Assembly: GCF_003574625.1 (NCBI RefSeq)
Contig: NZ_QNUJ01000005.1
Span: 124,001-188,000, forward strand
Source of the DNA: Shinella zoogloeoides
Lineage (GTDB): Bacteria; Pseudomonadota; Alphaproteobacteria; Rhizobiales; Rhizobiaceae
Length of the DNA: 64,000 nt
Direction of reading: 5' to 3'
In this document: piece after piece, positions 1 through 8,983 of the stretch
How positions within the stretch are numbered: the first letter of the stretch is position 1
Layout of the letters: each line of letters starts with the position of its first letter
Position numbers and translations under genes: made by a program
The notes under the pieces: model-generated
The model's input: only the letters and a program-made list of their open reading frames with translations
Databases searched by the model: none
Told to the model about the DNA's origin: nothing

Positions 1-894
1 GTCGACGAATTCCTTCATCGTGTCGCTGGCAAGCTCCGGCGTGGAGGCGCCGCCGACGGAGATGAAGCCTTCGGCAAGTTCGCCGGCGCCTTCCTTGAGA
101 ACGGCCGCGTCCTGCGCCGTCTCGGTCGAGATGAGGCCGGTATAGCCGAGCTCGCGCGCCGAGCGGATGAGCTGTGGGGCGTTGGCCGGAGACACGCCGG
201 AGAGCACGAGGAGATCCGGCGCGGACTGGATGACCGGCAGGAGGACCGGCGTGAAGTCCGTCGTGTCAACCTGGTAGGTCACGTTGCTGGAGACCACGTC
301 GAGGCCGAGGGCCTGAGCGGCGGCGACGCCGGATTCACGCTGGCTGAGCGGGTCGGATTCGTTGGCCGCGACGAAGGCCACCTTCTTCACGCCCTTGTTT
401 TCCATCAGGTACTTATAGATGGCCGGGCCGGACTGGTAGTTCGCCACCATGCTGAGGATGGCGTTGGAGGCCGGCGGCGAGAAGAGCGCCTTCGGGAAGG
501 AATAGGGGAAATACATGATGCCGTTCTGCTCGGCGGCCGGGCGAACCGCCGCCGCGCCGTCGTCGACATTCGGGCCGACGACGTAGTGGACGCCGTCCTG
601 CGCCATCTTTTCCATGCCGGCGATGGCGCGCTTGGGATCCTTCTGGTCGTCGAAGGGGACGATCTCGATATTGTAGGTCTTGTCGCCGATCTTGACGCCG
701 CCGAGTTCGTTCAGCCAGGTCGCCCGTGCCTCCATCGAGCGCTGGTTGGAGATGCCCCAGGCCGCGGCCGGGCCGGAAGTGACGCCGACAAAGCCGACCT
801 TCAGCGTCGCGTTCTCGGCATGGGCCATCAGCGGCAGCGACAGGACGGTCGCTGCAGCGAGGGCGGAAAACTTCAGGAATGTGCGCTTGTGCAT
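1..894 (-). CDS. Branched-chain amino acid-type ABC transporter substrate-binding protein (3' end outside window)
   Basis: Periplasmic binding protein of the LivJ/LivK-UrtA class, which captures a small solute for an ABC importer. 298 codons are visible from the start at 894; the C-terminus lies beyond the left edge. Residues 1-25 form a signal peptide ending in MAHAE, and the mature protein opens with LKVGFVGVTSGP, the usual first strand of type I periplasmic binding proteins. The ANESDPLSQRE and TYQVDTTDFTP stretches also fit the family. It is divergent from a GntR regulator (1123) across a 228-bp gap. The transport genes would lie to the left. The ligand cannot be read from sequence; amino acids, amides and urea are all possible. 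Confidence 0.85.
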   Translation of the reverse strand, partial: MHKRTFLKFSALAAATVLSLPLMAHAENATLKVGFVGVTSGPAAAWGISNQRSMEARATWLNELGGVKIGDKTYNIEIVPFDDQKDPKRAIAGMEKMAQDGVHYVVGPNVDDGAAAVRPAAEQNGIMYFPYSFPKALFSPPASNAILSMVANYQSGPAIYKYLMENKGVKKVAFVAANESDPLSQRESGVAAAQALGLDVVSSNVTYQVDTTDFTPVLLPVIQSAPDLLVLSGVSPANAPQLIRSARELGYTGLISTETAQDAAVLKEGAGELAEGFISVGGASTPELASDTMKEFVD

Positions 895-1053
895 GATGTT
901 CTTCCTCTGGGCCATTGATCTTTATCGGTATAGGCACGCGGGCCGCGAGAGGCGGCCATATCGGCCTTGGCTTGAGCATTGAGCGTATTGTTAACGATCT
1001 TGTCAAGTGGTGTGAACAACGGCGAGATATGGCGTCGACGAAATTGACGCTTG

Positions 1054-1065
1054 TTGGTCAACCAA
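1054..1065. promoter_or_regulatory. Candidate GntR (FadR-type) operator
   Basis: The palindrome TTGGT-CA-ACCAA lies between the divergent binding-protein and GntR genes, 57 bp upstream of the regulator start. FCD-type GntR regulators such as FadR typically bind TGGT-N-ACCA-like sites, so this is a reasonable operator for the adjacent regulator. The assignment rests on sequence form and position only. Confidence 0.4.
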
Positions 1066-1122
1066 AACGGCCCTATCTAGGGGCTTACGAGGCAGAGAAC
1101 GCATGTAAAGGTCAATGCGGCC

Positions 1123-1830
1123 ATGGATGTAAGCACGCGGAACCCGGTGGCGGAATCGGACGAGATCGACGAGAGCGATATCGTCGAGCGCATTTTCGAG
1201 GCCGTTATCGAGCAGCGGTTGCCGCCGGGCACCAAGCTTTCCGAATCCGCACTTTGCGATGCCTTCGGCGTCGGACGGATGCGCATCCGCCGCAGCCTGC
1301 TGCTGCTTGCAAGCCGCGAGGTCGTCGAGCTGCATGCCAATCGCGGCGCCTTCGTCGCCTCCCCCACGGCCGAGCAGGCCCGCGAGGTCTTCGAGGCCCG
1401 TCTGGCGCTCGAGCCGAACATCGCGCGCCTCGCCGTCCAGCGTGCGACGGACGAGGATATCGCGACGCTGAACCTTCATCTGGAAATGGAGCATCTCGCC
1501 CACAAGGAGCGGCGTCGGCACGATGCGATCCGCCTGTCCGGCCAGTTCCATACGCTGATGGCGCAGGTCGCCGGCAATGCCGTGCTCCTGCGCACCATGA
1601 AGGAACTGGTGACGCGCACCTCGCTGATCATCGGCATTTTCGGCGCGCCCGGCGTCAGCAATTGTCGCGACGACGACCATGCGGCGATCGTCGGCGCGTT
1701 CCATACCCGCGACGCCGAAAAGGCGGCGTGGATGATGACGCAGCACCTGCGCCACATCGAGAGCCATCTCCAGCTCGGCGCCAAGGCGACGGACAGCGTC
1801 GACCTCGTCAAGCTCTTCGCCAAGCCCTGA
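1123..1830 (+). CDS. GntR family transcriptional regulator, FCD domain
   Basis: 235-residue DNA-binding regulator. The N-terminal winged helix (about residues 17-82) has the typical LPPGTKLSESALCDAFGVGR turn and the VELHANRGAFVAS wing. An all-alpha FCD effector domain follows (about 90-225), with the conserved FHTLMAQVAGN and metal-binding-type histidines (H-A-AIVGAF). In a standard GntR protein the recognition helix carries SRTPVREAL; here it reads GRMRIRRSL, so the reading head is unusual. It is divergent from the binding-protein gene at 894 and probably controls that uptake system. It converges with treY, 6 bp apart. Confidence 0.88.
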   Translation: MDVSTRNPVAESDEIDESDIVERIFEAVIEQRLPPGTKLSESALCDAFGVGRMRIRRSLLLLASREVVELHANRGAFVASPTAEQAREVFEARLALEPNIARLAVQRATDEDIATLNLHLEMEHLAHKERRRHDAIRLSGQFHTLMAQVAGNAVLLRTMKELVTRTSLIIGIFGAPGVSNCRDDDHAAIVGAFHTRDAEKAAWMMTQHLRHIESHLQLGAKATDSVDLVKLFAKP

Positions 1831-1836
1831 TCGTTT

Positions 1837-4458
1837 CTAGACGCTGAGGAGCAAGGCGACCGGCTCCTCCCCGAGGGCGTCCGCCACGGTAAGCGTCGCG
1901 CCCGGCGTGAGGGTGCGGCCATCGAGGACCGAGCGCAGTTTTCGCGCCTCGAAGCCGGCCGGAAGGGCGAGGCGGATATCGTCCAGCGTGCCCTCCAGCA
2001 ATTGCAAGCCATCCGGCGCGACCTTGCCGAATACCAGCCGCGGGACGACGGTGATGGCGAAGGCCTGCGGCGTGCCGCGCAGGAAGGCGAGGGCCTGCCG
2101 GCTTCCGTCCGAAAGTGCCAGCGGCAGGTAAGGGCCATCGAAGGGGGCGGGGTGCCGGTTGCGGGCGTCGAGCACCGTTGCCGCCAGCCATTGCTTGTAG
2201 GCCGCGAAATGCAGCCGTGAGGCCGCCGGCTTTTGCGGAATGTCGAGGCTTTCCACCTCCAGCGGCCGCCGGTTGTCGGGATCGACCAGCGAGAAATCGC
2301 CGCGCTCGCTGCCCTGGTAGATGTCGGGAATGCCGGGCGCCGTCAGCTTGACCAGCGTCTGCGCCAGCGAATTGACCAGCCCCGCATCGATGAAGGGCGA
2401 CAGCGTGGCGGCGAAGTCTTCGAGAAAGACGTTGTGCCCGAAGAGGCCGTCCACGAAACCGGCGACCTTTTCTTCGTAGTCGACATCCGGCAGGCTCCAG
2501 TTGGAGCCGAGCTTGGCCTCGCGCAGGGCCTTTTCGACATAGGGCCGCATGCGCGCCTTCAGCGCCGCCATGGCCGGTGCGTTCCCATGCCCCTCCAGCG
2601 GCCATGCGCCGGCAAGGGACTGATAGATGAGCCATTCCACGTCCGGCTCCGGCGCGATGCGTTCGGTATGCGGGCGGCGAAGACGTGCGTTGAGCGCCGC
2701 CCAGCGCCGCGTTGCCGCGATCCACAGGTCCGGGGCTTCGCCGAGGGTGTAGAGCCGCGCGCGGGCGTCCTCGCCGCGCTTCGTGTCATGCGTCGCGGTG
2801 GCCGAAAGGCCGCGCGGCAGGGTCTTTTCGCGCGCCTCCATGGCAGCGTGGAAGGCAACGGGCCCGCCCGTCGGCCGGCCCGGATCGCCGCCGACCTCGT
2901 TGAGGGCGATGAAGGCGTTCTCGCGGTAGAAGAGCGTATCCTCCAGCGCCTTCGCCATGATGGGGCCGCTGAGCTGCTGGAACCGCACGCGAAATTCCGG
3001 GCAGCCGGCGAGCGTGCCGCATGTCCTGTCGTCGACAAGCAATTCCCAGATGAAGTCGATCGCCTCGCGCACTTCGGGGCGGACGTCGGCCTGCGCCTGC
3101 TGGCGCGCGGCTGCGAGAAGCTGGCGGTCGTGCTCGTCCGCGCCGGCGGTGGCGGTCGTGTAGGTGCGGTAGACGGGAAGCGCCACGATCATGCCGCAGA
3201 TCGCCTCGGCCAGCGCGGGCCGGGAAAGATCGGCATTTGTCTCGTCCGCCATGGACTTCGCCAGCCGGGTGATGCGGTGGACTTCGCCCTCGAAATTGTC
3301 CGAAAGCATCTGCCGCTTGCTGGCGCGCCGCTCCTCCTCGTAGCTTCCCCGGTGCTCTTCGGATTTCAGGGGGCGGAAAGCGGCTGCAAGCCGGTCGCCC
3401 TCCTTCTCGTCGGCGAAGGCGTCGGCGAGGGAGGCGATGAATTCGTAGCCCGTCGCGCCCTCGACCGGCCAGTCGGTGCGAAAGGGCTCCTCCTTTTCGA
3501 GGATTTTCTCGACGACGATATGGACGTCGGGGCCGACGGCGGCGCGCAGGCGTTCGAGATAGGCTTTGGGATCGGCAAGCCCGTCGACATGATCGATGCG
3601 CAGGCCGTCCACGATCCCGTCGCGCACGAGATCGAGCACCAGCCGGTGGCTGTCGTCGAAAACCTTCGGGTCTTCGACGCGAAGGCCGACAAGGCCGGCG
3701 ATCTCGAAGAAACGGCGATAGCTGAGATGGCGGCTCGCCGTCTTCCAGTCGGTGAGCCGCCAGGGCTGGGCGGCGTGAAGCGCGGTGATCGCGGCCGGAT
3801 CGGCGGAGAGTTCGGCGAGGCGCCGTTCCAGCGCGGCGCGGGCGCCCGGCGCGGCGAGCGCCTGCGAGAGGATGGTCCTGCCATCCGGGTCTTCCTTCGG
3901 GCTTCCCTTCACCGCGAAGCCGTCCCCGGCGTCGAGTACCAGCCGGTAGGTGGCGGGATGCAAGGGGTAGCAGGTGTCATGATAGCAAAGCGCCAGGGCG
4001 TCCCGCTGCGGATCGAGCGTCAGGCGAAGGGCGCCGGCGGCCAGTTCCTCTTCGAAGCTCTTTCCCAGAAAGGGAAGCGTCAGCTTCTGCGACCAGTCGA
4101 TGTCGAAATGGCCGGAAAAGGGGCTTTCCGCCCCCCAGAGGACGATGCTGTACCACCAGGGATTTTCAAGGCTCGCCGCCATGTGGTTCGGCACGATGTC
4201 GAGGAGGATGCCCATGCCCTCTGCATGCAATTCCGCAGCGAGGCGAACAAGGCCTTCGCGGCCGCCCAGCGCCGGATCGATCTCGTCGGTGCGGGTGACG
4301 TCGTAGCCATGCGTGGAGCCGCTGACGGCGGTCATCAGGGGAGAGGCATAGAGATGGCTTATGCCGAGCCGCCTCAGATAGGGAACCAGCCGGCATGCTT
4401 TGCCGAAGTCCATGCCGTTGCGGAACTGGAGGCGGTAGGTCGAGCGGGGAGAGGTCAT
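1837..4458 (-). CDS. treY: Malto-oligosyltrehalose synthase (TreY)
   Basis: 873-residue GH13 enzyme that converts the reducing-end alpha-1,4 linkage of maltodextrins to alpha-1,1, giving maltooligosyltrehalose. Visible family features are STYRLQF at the N-terminus, ILLDIVPNHMA (about 83-94), the nucleophile strand GLRIDHVDGL (about 290), the acid/base VVEKILEKEE, and the third carboxylate in THDTKRGED. The ATG at 4458 was chosen because homologues begin with this STYRLQ segment; the frame stays open upstream to 5187 but overlaps the CBS gene. TreY works with TreZ (4952-6733) in the glycogen-to-trehalose pathway. The intervening CBS gene lies 65 bp upstream. Confidence 0.95.
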   Translation of the reverse strand: MTSPRSTYRLQFRNGMDFGKACRLVPYLRRLGISHLYASPLMTAVSGSTHGYDVTRTDEIDPALGGREGLVRLAAELHAEGMGILLDIVPNHMAASLENPWWYSIVLWGAESPFSGHFDIDWSQKLTLPFLGKSFEEELAAGALRLTLDPQRDALALCYHDTCYPLHPATYRLVLDAGDGFAVKGSPKEDPDGRTILSQALAAPGARAALERRLAELSADPAAITALHAAQPWRLTDWKTASRHLSYRRFFEIAGLVGLRVEDPKVFDDSHRLVLDLVRDGIVDGLRIDHVDGLADPKAYLERLRAAVGPDVHIVVEKILEKEEPFRTDWPVEGATGYEFIASLADAFADEKEGDRLAAAFRPLKSEEHRGSYEEERRASKRQMLSDNFEGEVHRITRLAKSMADETNADLSRPALAEAICGMIVALPVYRTYTTATAGADEHDRQLLAAARQQAQADVRPEVREAIDFIWELLVDDRTCGTLAGCPEFRVRFQQLSGPIMAKALEDTLFYRENAFIALNEVGGDPGRPTGGPVAFHAAMEAREKTLPRGLSATATHDTKRGEDARARLYTLGEAPDLWIAATRRWAALNARLRRPHTERIAPEPDVEWLIYQSLAGAWPLEGHGNAPAMAALKARMRPYVEKALREAKLGSNWSLPDVDYEEKVAGFVDGLFGHNVFLEDFAATLSPFIDAGLVNSLAQTLVKLTAPGIPDIYQGSERGDFSLVDPDNRRPLEVESLDIPQKPAASRLHFAAYKQWLAATVLDARNRHPAPFDGPYLPLALSDGSRQALAFLRGTPQAFAITVVPRLVFGKVAPDGLQLLEGTLDDIRLALPAGFEARKLRSVLDGRTLTPGATLTVADALGEEPVALLLSV

Positions 4459-4523
4459 GAGGCCCTGAAGATGGGGGTGGAAGCCGCTCCAGAACGCATA
4501 TCCTCCCGATTTGTTCCAAGGGC

Positions 4524-4895
4524 TCAAAGGCCGTGGCGGGCGAAGTCCGTTCGCGACACCACGCCTGTCAGCCGGCTTTGCCGGTCCAGCACCGCAAGGC
4601 GGCGTAGATGCAGCGACTGCATGTTGGCAAGGACGCCTTCCGCCTCCTCGTCGTCGTAGCAATAGGTGATGTTCGTCGTCATGATGTCGGAGACCCGCGT
4701 CGTTTCCGCATCCAGCCCCGGGGCGACGGCGCGCAGGATGATGTCGCGGTCCGTCAGGGTGCCGACAAGGCCGCTGGCATCGGCCACCGGCAGGAAGGCG
4801 ACGTCCCATTCCGCCATCAGGCTCGCGGCATAGTGCAGCGTCTCCTCCGGCCGGACCAGATGGACGTTGCGGGTCATGATCTCGCCGATATGCAT
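4524..4895 (-). CDS. CBS-domain pair protein inside the treZ-treY operon
   Basis: About 123 residues, almost entirely two CBS domains (MHIGEIMTRNVHLVRPEETL and RVSDIMTTNITYCYDDEEAE), which usually bind adenosyl nucleotides such as AMP, ATP or SAM and sense energy status. No other domain is attached. The start at 4895 has an AGAGG ribosome-binding site. An alternative ATG at 4955 overlaps the treZ stop as ATGA, would add 20 residues and also has an AAGG upstream, so translation may be coupled to treZ. The gene sits between treZ and treY on the same strand. A regulatory link to trehalose synthesis is an inference. Confidence 0.82.
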   Translation of the reverse strand: MHIGEIMTRNVHLVRPEETLHYAASLMAEWDVAFLPVADASGLVGTLTDRDIILRAVAPGLDAETTRVSDIMTTNITYCYDDEEAEGVLANMQSLHLRRLAVLDRQSRLTGVVSRTDFARHGL

Positions 4896-4951
4896 TTCGA
4901 CCTCTCGCTGAACGGTTTGCGGAAGAACCGCCGAGCGGCCGCTTGGTTCCC

Positions 4952-6733
4952 TCATGCCCTTTTCCGGTCGATGGCAACGACGATGGCGGGGCCCGCCGTT
5001 CCGCCCTGCGAAAGCTCGAAGATCGTCTCGCCCGCCACGTCCGGCCAGGGCCTTTCCGTATGGGTGAGGTTTGCGCGGATGCCGAGCGTTGCGGCGGGAA
5101 AGCGCCAGTCGATGGCAAGGACGCCATCCTCGCTGGAAAGCACATGCGGCTCGACCGGCCCGGGGCGCAAGAGCAGCGGCACGACATGGGCCTGCCGCAG
5201 CCGGATCAGGTCGCGCACAAGGCCATATTGACGGCGGCCATCGGGCGAAGCGGCGCGTGCCCAGTCGAGTTTGGACGTCAGGAAGGTCTCCTCGGCGGTC
5301 GGGTCGGGCAGGTCGCCCGTCTGCCTGCCCTGCGGCATGCCGCCGAACTTATCGGCCTCGTCCTTGCGGCCCTGCCTCGTCGTATGAGCGAGATCGCCTT
5401 CGAAATCGGCAAAGAAGCAGAAGGGACGCCGCTCGCCATATTCCTCGCCCATGAAGAGCATGGGCACGGCCGGCGCGAGGAGAAGCAAGGCCGTCATCGT
5501 GTTGAGGAGCGCGGGATCGGCGAGCACGGCGAGCCGTTCGCCGAAGGCGCGGTTGCCGATCTGGTCGTGGTTCTGCAGGAAATTCACGTTGACCACCGGC
5601 GGCAGCGGGTCCTGCGGCGCGGGGCCGATGCGGTCCTTCGAGCGGTCCCGGTGGACGAAGCCGCGGGCGGTCGCTTCCTTCAGGATGTCGTCCGGGGCTT
5701 CGGCAAAGGGCGCGTAGTGGCCCTGTTTCTCTCCGGTCGCGATGACATGCAGCGCGTGGTGGAACTCGTCGTTCCAGCCCGCGGTGTAGAGATGAGCGGC
5801 GCCGCCGTCCCGGTTGAGAAGGCCCTGCCGGCTCGTCTGGTCCTCGACGACGAGGTGGACATGGCGGTCCGGCGTCGCCCGGCGCAGCGTTTCGGCGAGC
5901 TCGATCAGCACATGCCGGTCGCTCTCGTCCTCGATCTCTTCCGTTGCATCGAAGCGCAGGCCGTCCAGCCGATAGTCGAGGATCCAGTGCAGCGCGTTGT
6001 CGATGAAATAGCGACGCACCGCCTCCTCCTCGAAGGCGAGCGCCGCGCCCCAGGGCGTATGCCGTTCGGGATGGAAGAAGGCGGGGGCGATGCGCGGCAG
6101 GTTGTTCCCGATCGGGCCGAAGTGATTGTAGACGACGTCGAGCAGCACCATGATGCCATGGCCGTGGGCGGCGTCGATCAGCGCCTTCAGGTCGTCCGGC
6201 GTGCCATAGGCATTGTGCGGCGCATAGTGCAGCACGCCGTCATAGCCCCAGCCGCGCCGGCCCGCGAAATGGGCGACCGGCATGATCTCGATGGCGGTGA
6301 TGCCGAGATGGGCAAGGTGCGGCAGGCGCTCGATGGCGGCGCGGAAGGTGCCTTCCGGCGTGAAGGTGCCGATGTGCAATTCGTAGAGCACGGCCTCCTC
6401 CCACGGCCGGCCCTTCCAGCCGATATTGCGCCAGGCATAGCCTCGGTGGTCGACGACCACAGACGGTCCGTCGATGTCGTTCCATTGGGCATGGGAGGCG
6501 GGGTCGGGAATTTCGGTGCCGTCGGCAAGGCGGAAGCGATAGGGCGTGCCGGGGCCGGCGCGGTCCGTTTCTGCCTCGTGCCAGCCTCCACCCGCCGCGT
6601 TCATTGCGATGTCCCTGTCGCCGGCAACCAGCGTGACGGCCGTTTCGGCGGGCGCCCAGAGGCGGAATTGCACCCTGCCATCCTGCAGAATGCGTGGTCC
6701 CCAGCTCTTCTGGCTCGACGATGGTCGTGTCAT
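4952..6733 (-). CDS. treZ: Malto-oligosyltrehalose trehalohydrolase (TreZ)
   Basis: 593-residue GH13 enzyme that releases trehalose from maltooligosyltrehalose made by TreY. An N-terminal CBM48-like beta domain (about 15-110, QFRLWAPAETAVTLVAGD) precedes the barrel. The barrel shows VLLDVVYNHFGP, the nucleophile strand DGLRFDATEEI (about 261), the acid/base region LVVEDQTSR and FLQNHDQIGNRA. The ATG at 6733 follows a GAGAGGAAGC ribosome-binding site. The stop overlaps an in-frame ATG of the CBS gene. It is divergent from glgX, 157 bp away, and this gap holds the presumed promoters for both directions. Confidence 0.95.
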   Translation of the reverse strand: MTRPSSSQKSWGPRILQDGRVQFRLWAPAETAVTLVAGDRDIAMNAAGGGWHEAETDRAGPGTPYRFRLADGTEIPDPASHAQWNDIDGPSVVVDHRGYAWRNIGWKGRPWEEAVLYELHIGTFTPEGTFRAAIERLPHLAHLGITAIEIMPVAHFAGRRGWGYDGVLHYAPHNAYGTPDDLKALIDAAHGHGIMVLLDVVYNHFGPIGNNLPRIAPAFFHPERHTPWGAALAFEEEAVRRYFIDNALHWILDYRLDGLRFDATEEIEDESDRHVLIELAETLRRATPDRHVHLVVEDQTSRQGLLNRDGGAAHLYTAGWNDEFHHALHVIATGEKQGHYAPFAEAPDDILKEATARGFVHRDRSKDRIGPAPQDPLPPVVNVNFLQNHDQIGNRAFGERLAVLADPALLNTMTALLLLAPAVPMLFMGEEYGERRPFCFFADFEGDLAHTTRQGRKDEADKFGGMPQGRQTGDLPDPTAEETFLTSKLDWARAASPDGRRQYGLVRDLIRLRQAHVVPLLLRPGPVEPHVLSSEDGVLAIDWRFPAATLGIRANLTHTERPWPDVAGETIFELSQGGTAGPAIVVAIDRKRA

Positions 6734-6890
6734 GCTTCCTCTCCTTCGGTTGCCGGGTTCGAACCGGGAGGCGGGGGCAATTGTTCCGGAACAATGCGTC
6801 GCATTTCGCGTTGCCCCACCGCTTTCAAGAGCCCGTTGGATATGGCCGTCAGGCCTTCCGGCTGGTGTTCACCCAAGGGGACCCGCCCGC

Positions 6891-8975
6891 ATGAGCTATT
6901 CGTTTTCGGAACTCGATTTCATAAAGCCGGAACTCGGCGCCGAGTTCACCGGCGAGGGCACGCATTTCGCCGTCTTTTCCGCCCATGCCGAAGAGGTCGA
7001 GCTCTGCCTCTTCAGCGAGGACGGCAGCGAGGAGGTCGCCCGGCTGCCCCTGCCCAAGCGGGAGGGCGATGTCTGGTCGGGCTATATCGCCGGCCTCAAG
7101 CCGGGCACGGTCTACGGCTACCGGGCGCATGGGCCCTACGAGCCGAATGCCGGTCATCGCTTCAACCCGAACAAGCTGCTGCTCGATCCCTATGCCAAGC
7201 AGGTCGTCGGCGCCCTCGAATGGGACGACGCGCTCTACGGCTACCGCATCGGCGATCCGGGGGAGGACCTTTCCTTCGACGAGCGCGACAGCGCGCCCTT
7301 CATGGTCAAGGGCGTGGTGCAGGATCCCGATTTCGACTGGGCTGGAGACCAGGCGATCCGCCGGCCCTGGACGGAGACGATCATCTACGAGGCGCATGTG
7401 CGCGGCATGACGATGACGCATCCCGGCGTGCCGGAGGACCTGCGCGGCACCTTCATGGGCATGGCGAGCGACCCCATCGTCGAGCATCTCGTCGATCTCG
7501 GCATTTCCGCCGTCGAGCTGCTGCCCATCCAGTATTTCCCCGACGACCGCTATCTCCTGGAAAAGGGCCTGCGCAACTATTGGGGCTACCAGACGCTCGG
7601 CTTCTTCGCCCCGCAGCCGCGCTTCCTTTCTAGCCGCGCCATCACCGAGTTCAAGACCATGGTCAAGCGCTTCCATGCCGCCGGCATCGAGGTGATCATG
7701 GACGTGGTCTACAACCACACCGCCGAGGGCTCGGAGCGCGGGCCGACGCTGAGCTTCCGTGGGCTCGACAATCTCAGCTACTACCGCCTGTCGCCGGACG
7801 ATCCGCGCCACACCTACGATACGACGGGCACGGGCAACACGGTCAACATCGCCCATCCCATGGTGCTGCGCATGGTGCTCGACAGCCTGCGCTACTGGGT
7901 GGGCGTCATGCATGTCGACGGCTTCCGCTTCGACCTTGCGAGTACCCTCGGCCGCACCCGACACATCGAATTCGACCGGGAGGGCACGTTCTTCGACGCG
8001 ATCCGGCAGGATCCCATCCTCTCCGGCGTAAAGCTGATCGCCGAGCCGTGGGATGTCGGCGACGGCGGCTATCAGGTCGGCGGCTTCCCCTATCCGTTCC
8101 GCGAGTGGAACGACAAGTATCGCGACGACGTGCGGCGGTTCTGGAAGGGGGAGGGCGGGCTCGTCGCGGGGCTTGCCTCTCGCCTTGCCGGATCTTCCGA
8201 GCAGTTCAACCATTCCGACCGCGGCGCCACCTCCTCGGTGAACCTCATCAGCGCGCATGATGGCTTTACCCTCATGGACACCGTCTCCTACAACGACAAG
8301 CACAACGAGGCGAACGGCGAGGAGAACCGCGACGGCCATTCCGACAATTACTCGGACAATATGGGCGCGGAGGGGCCGACCGACGACGACGGCATCCGCT
8401 CGGCGCGGGACCGGCGCCGGCGCAACATGATCGCGACGCTGATGCTGAGCCAGGGCGTGCCGATGCTGCTCGGCGGCGACGAGCTCGGCAACAGCCAGCA
8501 GGGCAACAACAACGCCTATTGCCAGGACGACGAGATCGGCTGGACCGACTGGAGCGGCCTCGACGATCCGTTCCTTAATTTCTGCAAGGGCGCGATCGCC
8601 TTCCGCAAGGCACATCCGGCGCTTCGCCAGGAACGCTTCCTGACGGGCGAGGCGGCCGAGGACGGCACGATCGAGATCGCCTGGTACCGGCCGGACGGCG
8701 CCGTCATGGACGAGGAGGCGTGGAACGACGGCGACCTGCGGACGCTCGGCCTCTTCCTTTCGAAGCCGGCCAACGGGGAGGGGGCCGATCAGCTCTTCCT
8801 CGTCTGCAATGCGGGCGGGGATTGCAGCGTGACATTGCCCGAGGTGAACGGCATCACGGCATGGAGGCGGGTGCTGGATACCGGCGCGGCGGATGATGCC
8901 TTCTCTGTTCACCCGGCCGAAAATCCGGCCATGGTCTACGGCGCCAGTATCGCCGCCTTCGAACCGGCGGCATAG
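6891..8975 (+). CDS. glgX: Glycogen debranching protein GlgX (isoamylase type)
   Basis: 694-residue cytoplasmic GH13 enzyme that cleaves alpha-1,6 branches of glycogen limit dextrins. An N-terminal CBM48 domain (about 10-110) contains GTHFAVFSAHAEEVELCLF. Catalytic features are VVYNHTAEG, the nucleophile in DGFRFDLAS (about 345), the acid/base in EPWDVG (about 385) and the third carboxylate in AHDGFTLMD (about 455). YNDKHNEANGEENRDGHSDN is the typical GlgX/TreX loop. The ATG at 6891 was chosen over upstream in-frame codons because it begins the conserved domain and has AAGGGG upstream. It supplies linear maltodextrins for TreY/TreZ on the opposite strand. Confidence 0.94.
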   Translation: MSYSFSELDFIKPELGAEFTGEGTHFAVFSAHAEEVELCLFSEDGSEEVARLPLPKREGDVWSGYIAGLKPGTVYGYRAHGPYEPNAGHRFNPNKLLLDPYAKQVVGALEWDDALYGYRIGDPGEDLSFDERDSAPFMVKGVVQDPDFDWAGDQAIRRPWTETIIYEAHVRGMTMTHPGVPEDLRGTFMGMASDPIVEHLVDLGISAVELLPIQYFPDDRYLLEKGLRNYWGYQTLGFFAPQPRFLSSRAITEFKTMVKRFHAAGIEVIMDVVYNHTAEGSERGPTLSFRGLDNLSYYRLSPDDPRHTYDTTGTGNTVNIAHPMVLRMVLDSLRYWVGVMHVDGFRFDLASTLGRTRHIEFDREGTFFDAIRQDPILSGVKLIAEPWDVGDGGYQVGGFPYPFREWNDKYRDDVRRFWKGEGGLVAGLASRLAGSSEQFNHSDRGATSSVNLISAHDGFTLMDTVSYNDKHNEANGEENRDGHSDNYSDNMGAEGPTDDDGIRSARDRRRRNMIATLMLSQGVPMLLGGDELGNSQQGNNNAYCQDDEIGWTDWSGLDDPFLNFCKGAIAFRKAHPALRQERFLTGEAAEDGTIEIAWYRPDGAVMDEEAWNDGDLRTLGLFLSKPANGEGADQLFLVCNAGGDCSVTLPEVNGITAWRRVLDTGAADDAFSVHPAENPAMVYGASIAAFEPAA

Positions 8976-8983
8976 CGATCCAG

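Noticed and set aside
2233-4659. 808-codon open frame on the plus strand
   Set aside because: Antisense to treY. The translation has no domain logic, and the GC-rich codon pattern of treY opens the opposite frame.
4943-7633. 896-codon plus-strand open frame
   Set aside because: It lies antisense to treZ and then out of frame in glgX; both true genes have full catalytic motifs.
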